The notes below the pieces were generated by a model. It did no database searches. It had not been told where the DNA came from and was given only the letters and a program-made list of their open reading frames with translations. 5,836 bases of DNA from Mycobacterium sp. (GTDB taxonomy: Bacteria; Actinomycetota; Actinomycetes; Mycobacteriales; Mycobacteriaceae), in NCBI GenBank assembly GCA_018500005.2, contig JAHBAP020000488.1, positions 1 to 5,836 on the forward strand, given 5' to 3'. Positions 1 through 4,472 of the stretch are shown piece after piece (within the stretch, counting starts at the first letter, position 1; each line of letters opens with the position of its first letter). Position numbers and translations under genes: made by a program.

Positions 1-1
1 A

Positions 2-145
2 CTCGAAAACGGGCACAAGGTGCTTGCCCACATCTCCGGCAAGATGCGAATGCACTACATCCGCATTGCTCCCGGCGACAAGGTGCAAGTCGAGCTCACG
101 CCGTATGACTTGACTCGGGGCCGGATCACGTTCCGGTACCGCTAG
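2..145 (+). CDS. infA: Translation initiation factor IF-1, C-terminal 47 residues (5' end outside window)
   Basis: IF-1 is a small cytoplasmic OB-fold protein that binds the A site of the 30S subunit during translation initiation. The frame from base 2 reads [16 protein letters not shown], then [18 protein letters not shown] and a basic FRYR end before TAG at 143-145. These are the hallmark strands of IF-1. The full protein is about 72-73 residues, so roughly 26 residues lie to the left. It is followed after 44 bp by the rpmJ start, the usual actinobacterial infA-rpmJ order. The tail ([24 protein letters not shown] region) differs from the [20 protein letters not shown]-like ending I recall for mycobacteria, so the source of this left part may differ from that of the genes to its right. 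The identification is very secure; the lineage remark is inference. Confidence 0.94.
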   Translation, partial: LENGHKVLAHISGKMRMHYIRIAPGDKVQVELTPYDLTRGRITFRYR

Positions 146-174
146 TCGGGTCGCAATCCACTACACGTTCGAAC

Positions 175-179
175 GGAAG
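175..179 (+). promoter_or_regulatory. Ribosome binding site for the rpmJ-derived start
   Basis: GGAAG lies 10 nt before the ATG at 190, in the 44-bp gap after infA. It supports use of the native rpmJ start for the chimeric ORF, which would then be co-translated from the infA transcript. Confidence 0.5.
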
Positions 180-189
180 CGAAACACGC

Positions 190-264
190 ATGAAGGTCCG
201 TCCTTCGGTCAAGAAAATTTGCGACAAGTGCAAGGTCATTCGACGCCACGGCAAGGTGCGAGTG
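190..264 (+). pseudogene. rpmJ: 5' fragment of rpmJ (ribosomal protein L36)
   Basis: The first 25 codons encode the L36 N-terminus: MKVRPSVKK, the first zinc-ligand pair CDKC (C11, C14) and VIRRHGKV. An intact L36 continues with V-I-C and then a PRHKQRQG end, which supply the third Cys and the His ligand. Here residue 26 onward is FPLGPGF instead, so the second half of the zinc ribbon is gone. Position directly after infA shows this is the standard ribosomal-operon rpmJ and not an accessory copy. The rpsM-rpsK-rpsD-rpoA genes expected next are absent from the remaining 5.6 kb. Confidence 0.85.
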
Positions 265-912
265 TTCCCGCTCGGCCCCGGTTTTCTGGTCGACGGGCAC
301 CCGGTCGTGCTGACCGCCCCGCGCCGTTCAGCGCCCCCGGTCGCACAGCGGACCGCATCCGGTTCGGTGAAAGTGGTTGGCGCCAAAGCGCGTACGGCAC
401 TTGCCGGCCGTATCTACGTGGAAGGCCGACACGACGCCGAACTGGTCGAGCAGGTCTGGGGTGACGATCTGCGCGTGGAAGGCGTCGTCGTGGAGTATCT
501 CGGCGGCATCGACGATCTGGCCGATATCGTCGCCTCGTTTCGCCCCGGCGCGGGAAGGCGCCTCGGGGTGCTCGTGGACCATCTCGTCGCCGGCTCCAAG
601 GAGGCCCGCATCGCCGAGGCGGTGCGCCGGGGGCCGGGCGGTGAGCACACCCTGGTGGTGGGCCATCCCTTCGTGGACATCTGGCAGGCCGTCAAGCCGG
701 CGCGGGTGGGTCTTTCGGCGTGGCCGACGATTCCACGCTCAGTCGAGTGGAAGGTCGGTATCTGCCAGAGCCTGGGTCTACCCCATCGGACGCAAGCCGA
801 TATCGCTGCGGCATGGCAGCGCATCAGGGGCTCGGTTCGGGACTGGACCGACCTGGAACCTGAACTGATCGGCCGGGTCGAAGAACTGATCGACTTCGTG
901 ACCGTGGGCTGA
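190..912 (+). CDS. Chimeric ORF: ribosomal protein L36 N-terminus joined in frame to a DUF3097 protein missing its N-terminus
   Basis: This 240-residue frame has two parts. Residues 1-25 (MKVRPSVKKICDKCK... then IRRHGKVRV) are the start of ribosomal protein L36. Residues from about 24 onward match DUF3097, an actinobacterial family of unknown function, with recognisable blocks VFPLGPGFLVDG (25-36), RIYVEGRHDAELVEQVWGDD (74-93), GVLVDHLVAGSKEARIAEA (126-144), HTLVVGHPFVDIWQAVKP (153-170), AAAWQRI (206-212) and a C-terminal LIGRVEELIDFVT (226-238). DUF3097 proteins, as I recall them, are about 270-280 residues with a ~60-residue N-terminal region before the FPLGPGF block, and that region is absent here. 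L36 should be 37 residues with a CXXC...C...H zinc ribbon; only C11 and C14 remain. The product can therefore be neither a normal L36 nor a complete DUF3097 protein. The frame is intact, so it could be expressed from the infA operon. Whether the join is genomic or artefactual cannot be decided from the sequence. Confidence 0.8.
   Translation: MKVRPSVKKICDKCKVIRRHGKVRVFPLGPGFLVDGHPVVLTAPRRSAPPVAQRTASGSVKVVGAKARTALAGRIYVEGRHDAELVEQVWGDDLRVEGVVVEYLGGIDDLADIVASFRPGAGRRLGVLVDHLVAGSKEARIAEAVRRGPGGEHTLVVGHPFVDIWQAVKPARVGLSAWPTIPRSVEWKVGICQSLGLPHRTQADIAAAWQRIRGSVRDWTDLEPELIGRVEELIDFVTVG
244..264 (+). other. Breakpoint region between rpmJ and DUF3097 sequence
   Basis: The segment encodes RHGKVRV (residues 19-25). 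RHG(K/R)V is typical of L36 at this place, and an (R)HGKxRVFPLGPGF-like stretch is common in DUF3097. The two parents thus probably shared a short run of near-identical codons here, and the join most likely falls inside it. That is the pattern expected of microhomology-mediated rearrangement, and equally of an assembly or amplification chimera. Confidence 0.6.
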
Positions 913-959
913 ATCCCGCGGCGGGAGTGAACCGACATCTGGGCGATCTTGAGGACAGT

Positions 960-986
960 CCGGAACAAGTTAAGTAGATTTTCCGG
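960..986. repeat. Short inverted repeat upstream of the sulfatase gene
   Basis: CCGGAA (960-965) and its perfect reverse complement TTCCGG (981-986) are separated by 15 A/T-rich bases that include the candidate -10 box. It could be an operator or a weak hairpin. Six-base arms can occur by chance, so this is only suggestive. Confidence 0.3.
975..980 (+). promoter_or_regulatory. Candidate -10 box for the sulfatase gene
   Basis: TAGATT fits the TANNNT pattern of mycobacterial housekeeping promoters and sits in the only A/T-rich patch of the 114-bp gap between DUF3097 and the sulfatase. It would give a 5' leader of about 40 nt containing the GAGGG site. A TTGAGG at 949-954 is 20 bp upstream, too far for a good -35 partner, but many mycobacterial promoters lack a recognisable -35. 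Confidence 0.35.
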
Positions 987-1014
987 CAACTAAGTCAGTG
1001 CAGCAAACCGACAA

Positions 1015-1019
1015 GAGGG
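1015..1019 (+). promoter_or_regulatory. Ribosome binding site of the sulfatase gene
   Basis: GAGGG lies 7 nt before the ATG at 1027. It fixes this start, and with it the inclusion of the Tat signal peptide in the product. Confidence 0.7.
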
Positions 1020-1026
1020 TCCGAAA

Positions 1027-1164
1027 ATGACTGATACAGGCTCCGATAACGGCAGTCCGCAGGATGAGCAATCAATCGGCGGTGGTCTTTCGCGGCGCAG
1101 GATCCTTGGCGGATTGGCCGCTGGTGCGGGTGTCGCGGCGGCATCGGCTTTCGTCGCCGGATGC
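1027..1164 (+). other. Tat/lipoprotein signal peptide of the sulfatase (through lipobox Cys)
   Basis: This codes for residues 1-46: a polar n-region of ~21 residues, SRRRIL (22-27), an Ala/Gly/Val-rich h-region and VAGC (43-46). Signal peptidase II would cut before C46, leaving a diacylated Cys followed by DSKE and a Gly-rich linker. Acidic/polar residues directly after the Cys fit an envelope-anchored lipoprotein. Confidence 0.8.
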
Positions 1165-3558
1165 GACTCCAAGGAGGGTGGCGGTGGCGGCCAGGCTGCC
1201 GGCGGTGGTGACGGTCCGCCGGGGTACGGCACCGGGATCAACGATGGGTTCGACGGCAAGATCGAACTCGACGTCCGCGACTCCACGCCGGACTGGAAGC
1301 CCTTCGAACTGAAGAAAGCACCCGAGGGTGCTCCAAATATTCTGGTGGTGCTCTACGACGACACCGGTATGGCGGCGTGGTCGCCTTACGGCGGCCGGAT
1401 CGATATGCCGGTGATGCAGAAACTCGCCGACAACGGCGTCATGTACTCGCAGTGGCACACCACTGCGCTGTGCTCGCCGACCCGATCCTGTTTTCTGACG
1501 GGCCGTAATCACCATGTGAATCGATTCGCCGCAATCACCGAGGGCTCAAACGGATTCCCGGGCGCGGCAGCACGTACCCCGGCACAGTGCGCGACGGTCG
1601 GACAGGTGTTGCAGGACAACGGCTACAGCACGTTCTGGATCGGCAAGAACCACAATGTGCCCGAAGAAGATGTCTCCAGCGGCGGCAGCAAGTCGGAGTG
1701 GCCGTTGCAGAAGGGATTCGACCGTTTCTACGGGTTCCTCGGCGGCGAGACCAATCAGTGGTACCCGGATCTGGTCGAAGACAACCGTTTCGTCGAGCAA
1801 CCCTACGGCCCGGAGGAGGGCTACCACCTCTCCAAGGACCTGGCCGACAACGCCATCCGGATGCTGCGCGATCAGAAGTCGTCGAATCCGTCCAAGCCCT
1901 GGTTCATGTGGTTCTGCCCGGGAGCCAATCATGCGCCCCACCATGCTCCGCAGGAGTACATCGACAAGTACAAGGGCAAGTTCGACGACGGCTACGAGGC
2001 CTACCGGGACTGGGTGCTGCCCCGAATGATCGAGAAGGGGGTGTTCCCGAAGGACACCAAGATGACTCCGATCAACCCGCTGCCGGATGACGTCGAAGTG
2101 GCCAATGACAATGTCCGGCCGTGGAATTCGCTGAACGCGGACGAGAAGAAGCTGTTCTCCCGGATGGCGGAGGTGTATGCCGGGTTCTCCGAGTACACCG
2201 ACGCCCAGATAGGCCGGATCGTGGACTATCTGGACCAGACCGGGCAGTCGGAGAACACGATCATCTTCTACTGCGCGGACAACGGGGCTTCGGGTGAAGG
2301 TTCGCCGAACGGATCGGTCAACGAGAACAAGTTCTTCAACGGCTACCCGGACGAGTTGTCGGAGAACATGAAATACCTCGACACCCTCGGCAGCCCGGAC
2401 ACCTACAACCACTATCCGACCGGGTGGGCGACCGCGTTCTCCACTCCGTTCCAGATGTTCAAGCGCTACAGCCAGTTCGCCGGGGGAACGTGTGATCCGA
2501 TGGTCATTTCGTGGCCCAAGGGCATCAAGGCCAAAGGCGAAGTGCGCCACCAGTATCACCACGCCACCGACGTGGCGGCGACGGTCCTCGACGTCGCAGG
2601 GCTGGAGATGCCCAAGGAGTACAAGGGCATCAAGCAGTACCCGCTCAACGGGGTGTCGATGCGGTACAGCTTCGACGACGCCAAAGCGAACACCACCCGC
2701 AAGCGTCAGTACTTCGCCATGCTCGGCACCCGCGGCATCTGGCAGGACGGCTGGAAGGCGGCCACCCTGCACGCTCCGATCAGCGGCAAGGGGCACTTCG
2801 ACGAGGACCGCTGGGAGCTCTACCACGTCGAGGAGGACCGCTCGGAGTCGACGAACCTCGCCGAACAGAATCCGGACAAGCTCAAAGAGCTCATCGACGC
2901 CTGGTTCGAGGAGGCCAAGAACAACTTCGTGCTGCCGCTGGACGACCGCACAGCGGTCGAACAACTCGGCAACGCGCGCCCGCAGGCCGAGCCGCCACGG
3001 GATCGTTACATCTACTACCCGGACACCGCCCCGGTGCCCGAGGGCGTCGCGGCCAGTGTTCGTGGCAGGTCCTACAAGATCATCGCCAACGTCGAATTGA
3101 ACAACGACGCCGACGGCGTCCTGTTCGCCCACGGTTCGCGGTTCGGCGGGCACACCCTGTTCGTCAAGGACGGCCGACTGCACTACGTCTACAACTTCCT
3201 CGGCATCAAGCCAGAACAGGACTTCGTCTCCGAGCCGTTGTCCCCGGGCAAGCACTCATTGGGAATGGAGTTCAAGCGGGAGCGGGCCGGGGAGCACGGC
3301 GAGTCGCTGGGCACCACCACGCTCTACGTCGACGAGAAGCCGGTCGCGACCGGCCCGATGAAGGCCCAGATCGGCAAGTTCACGCTGTCCGGAGACGGTT
3401 TGTGCGTCGGTTATGACAGCGGTGACAACGTGTCCGAGCAGTACAAGAACCCGGGGAAGTTCACCGGTGGCACCATCCAGGGGGTTGCCGTCGACGTCAG
3501 CGAGAAGGCCTACATCGACCTGCAGAAGGATGCTGCCGCCGCGTTCGAGACCGACTGA
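1027..3558 (+). CDS. Tat-exported lipoprotein arylsulfatase (type I, formylglycine-dependent; AtsA/AtsD-like)
   Basis: The 843-residue product should hydrolyse a sulfate ester outside the membrane; the substrate is unknown. The N-terminus has a twin-arginine motif SRRRIL (22-27), a hydrophobic stretch to about 43 and a lipobox VAGC with C46 as the lipidated residue, followed by a glycine-rich tether (about 51-68). The sulfatase core starts near residue 76. Likely active-site residues are D111-D112, the signature CSPTR at 149-153 with C149 converted to formylglycine and R153, TGR (158-160), K207 and H209, H305 (in APHHAP), D418-N419 and K479. Residues ~660-843 form a C-terminal region (RGRSYKIIANVE, GGHTLFVKDGRLHYVYNFLG, FTGGTI) that recurs in large mycobacterial sulfatases and looks all-beta. 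The usual GKWH motif reads GKNH. Compared with the ~787-residue M. tuberculosis AtsA/AtsD as I recall them, it carries ~60 extra N-terminal residues, the export signal. Tat export of a folded enzyme fits formylglycine installation in the cytoplasm. The converting enzyme is not in the window. Confidence 0.92.
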   Translation: MTDTGSDNGSPQDEQSIGGGLSRRRILGGLAAGAGVAAASAFVAGCDSKEGGGGGQAAGGGDGPPGYGTGINDGFDGKIELDVRDSTPDWKPFELKKAPEGAPNILVVLYDDTGMAAWSPYGGRIDMPVMQKLADNGVMYSQWHTTALCSPTRSCFLTGRNHHVNRFAAITEGSNGFPGAAARTPAQCATVGQVLQDNGYSTFWIGKNHNVPEEDVSSGGSKSEWPLQKGFDRFYGFLGGETNQWYPDLVEDNRFVEQPYGPEEGYHLSKDLADNAIRMLRDQKSSNPSKPWFMWFCPGANHAPHHAPQEYIDKYKGKFDDGYEAYRDWVLPRMIEKGVFPKDTKMTPINPLPDDVEVANDNVRPWNSLNADEKKLFSRMAEVYAGFSEYTDAQIGRIVDYLDQTGQSENTIIFYCADNGASGEGSPNGSVNENKFFNGYPDELSENMKYLDTLGSPDTYNHYPTGWATAFSTPFQMFKRYSQFAGGTCDPMVISWPKGIKAKGEVRHQYHHATDVAATVLDVAGLEMPKEYKGIKQYPLNGVSMRYSFDDAKANTTRKRQYFAMLGTRGIWQDGWKAATLHAPISGKGHFDEDRWELYHVEEDRSESTNLAEQNPDKLKELIDAWFEEAKNNFVLPLDDRTAVEQLGNARPQAEPPRDRYIYYPDTAPVPEGVAASVRGRSYKIIANVELNNDADGVLFAHGSRFGGHTLFVKDGRLHYVYNFLGIKPEQDFVSEPLSPGKHSLGMEFKRERAGEHGESLGTTTLYVDEKPVATGPMKAQIGKFTLSGDGLCVGYDSGDNVSEQYKNPGKFTGGTIQGVAVDVSEKAYIDLQKDAAAAFETD

Positions 3559-3616
3559 TCCGGCGGTAGCTCGGGAGCACGCAGGGCAGGACGACGGAGG
3601 GCAGGTTTCGCAGCGG

Positions 3617-3622
3617 TAATCT
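3617..3622 (+). promoter_or_regulatory. -10 box placed for a leaderless thioesterase transcript
   Basis: TAATCT matches TANNNT and ends 6 nt before the A of the ATG at 3629. With the usual spacing (hexamer at -12 to -7) transcription would begin at that A, giving a leaderless mRNA, a common mode in mycobacteria. The nearest strong Shine-Dalgarno-like sequence, GGAGGG at 3596-3601, is 27 nt from the ATG, too far to work. An in-frame TAA at 3617-3619 rules out an upstream start. No clear -35 is seen. Confidence 0.6.
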
Positions 3623-3628
3623 GACCCG

Positions 3629-4330
3629 ATGCCAGGGCCCACGACGCTGTACATCTTTCCGCACGCCGGCGGGGCGCCGAAGTACTACGTGCCGTTCGCC
3701 AAGCAGTTCACCAGCGACATCAATCGCGTCGCCGTGCAATACCCGGGACGGGACGGCAGCCACGACCTCGGCTCCTTCAGCACCATCCCAGACCTGGCCG
3801 AACGGGTCACCGACCTATTGCCGGCCCGCAATGCCGGCCCGGTTGTCTTCTTCGGCCACAGCATGGGCGCACTTGTCGCCTTCGAGGTCGCCCGCCGGTT
3901 CGAGGCGGCCGACCGGCCGGTGTCGGCGCTGTTCGTCTCGGCCTGCGCTGCGCCCGGGCGGATCGGCTTCGAATACATTTCCGACGACGACCGGAGCCTG
4001 CTCGACGCGGTGAAGGAGGCGACCGGCGTCAACCCGGAGTTCCTGGAGAACGAGGAATTCGCCGCCCGCCTGCTTCCGACGCTGCGCGGATTCAAGGCCA
4101 TCATGAAATACGACTGCGAGCCCGGGGCCACCGTGTCCTGCCCGATCGCCGCCTATCTGGGCGACGAGGACGAAATCGCCACGCCGGAGAAGGTCAAGCC
4201 GTGGGCCGAGCGCACCACCGGCGAGTTCACCCTCCGGGAGTTCCCGGGCCATCACTTCTACCTCAGCGATCATCTGCCGGAACTCGTTGCCGATATCGAG
4301 GCGAAGATCAAGGAGTTCTGCGAAACCTGA
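3629..4330 (+). CDS. tesA: Type II thioesterase, TesA-like (alpha/beta hydrolase)
   Basis: The 233-residue protein is a stand-alone thioesterase that would hydrolyse acyl chains from the carrier domains of a polyketide or nonribosomal peptide synthase, for editing or product release in the cytoplasm. It begins with the family's first strand and oxyanion region TLYIFPHAGG (6-15), then VAVQYPGRD (34-42). The nucleophile elbow is GHSMG (76-80) with S78. A probable acid is in LGDEDE (177-182; D179 or D181), and the catalytic His is H209 in FPGHHFYL. SACAAPG (104-110) and LPTLRGF (149-155) are also typical. Whole stretches resemble M. tuberculosis TesA (LYIFPHAGG, FFGHSMG, PELVxDIE near the end), but without its ~25-residue N-terminal extension. 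The gene starts 70 bp after the sulfatase, has no usable Shine-Dalgarno site and probably its own leaderless promoter. The acyl-AMP ligase follows 142 bp later. The family is certain; the tesA name is by resemblance and neighbourhood. Confidence 0.9.
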   Translation: MPGPTTLYIFPHAGGAPKYYVPFAKQFTSDINRVAVQYPGRDGSHDLGSFSTIPDLAERVTDLLPARNAGPVVFFGHSMGALVAFEVARRFEAADRPVSALFVSACAAPGRIGFEYISDDDRSLLDAVKEATGVNPEFLENEEFAARLLPTLRGFKAIMKYDCEPGATVSCPIAAYLGDEDEIATPEKVKPWAERTTGEFTLREFPGHHFYLSDHLPELVADIEAKIKEFCET

Positions 4331-4384
4331 GGTAGGCGTCGCAGCTAAGGATTTACGGGGCCAGGATGTAAGCTTTCTCTCAGG

Positions 4385-4404
4385 AACGCATGGCCTGATG
4401 CGTT
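4385..4404 (+). repeat. Perfect 7-bp hairpin in the thioesterase-ligase gap
   Basis: AACGCAT (4385-4391) and ATGCGTT (4398-4404) are exact reverse complements with a 6-nt loop. No T-run follows, so it is not a standard terminator. It could be an RNA hairpin in a leader or an operator-like site. Confidence 0.4.
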
Positions 4405-4423
4405 TGGCCCGATCACATATGTC

Positions 4424-4455
4424 AGCCTTCCGGGCTTCGTCCGGGGGGCTTAATT
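4424..4455 (+). terminator. Stem-loop with short T/A-rich tail: terminator or leader hairpin before the ligase gene
   Basis: AGCCTTCCGG (4424-4433) pairs with CCGGGGGGCT (4441-4450) through 10 base pairs including two U-G wobbles, around a 7-nt loop GCTTCGT. The tail is TAATT, weaker than a classical U-run. It lies only 7 nt before the ligase Shine-Dalgarno site (4462-4465). It may therefore end thioesterase transcription, which would require a ligase promoter that I cannot see. Alternatively it is a hairpin in the ligase leader that affects read-through or translation. Confidence 0.35.
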
Positions 4456-4461
4456 GATGCC

Positions 4462-4465
4462 GGAG
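4462..4465 (+). promoter_or_regulatory. Ribosome binding site that sets the TTG start of the acyl-AMP ligase
   Basis: GGAG lies 7 nt before the TTG at 4473. The reading frame opens only after an in-frame TGA at 4455-4457, and TTG is the first start-type codon after it, so this site decides the start. Confidence 0.65.
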
Positions 4466-4472
4466 ACGTGAG

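Noticed and set aside
166..175. CGTTCGAACG, a perfect 10-bp palindrome just before the rpmJ ribosome binding site, considered as an SOS/LexA box
   Set aside because: LexA boxes in these bacteria have GAAC-N4-GTTC-type half-sites in the other order and longer. This is too short and overlaps the start of the Shine-Dalgarno region.
914..926. TCCCGC-G-GCGGGA right after the DUF3097 stop as an intrinsic terminator
   Set aside because: The usable stem is only about 4 bp once a loop is allowed, and no T-run follows.
1546..3255. A long open frame of 569 codons on the minus strand inside the sulfatase gene
   Set aside because: It lies opposite a clearly conserved coding sequence. Long antisense frames are expected where codon third positions are mostly G or C, and the translation shows no family features.
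3583..3605. AGGGCAGG direct repeat (3583-3590 and 3598-3605) between sulfatase and thioesterase
   Set aside because: It is low-complexity purine-rich sequence with two copies of only 8 bases; no further copies or function are apparent.
4366..4371. ATGTAA start-stop minimal ORF in the thioesterase-ligase gap
   Set aside because: It has no proper ribosome binding site, and such hexamers occur by chance.
4383..4404. GGAAC...GTT as an extracytoplasmic sigma factor promoter before the ligase
   Set aside because: The spacing between elements is shorter than the usual ~15-17 nt for GGAAC-type promoters, and the bases are better explained by the perfect hairpin.
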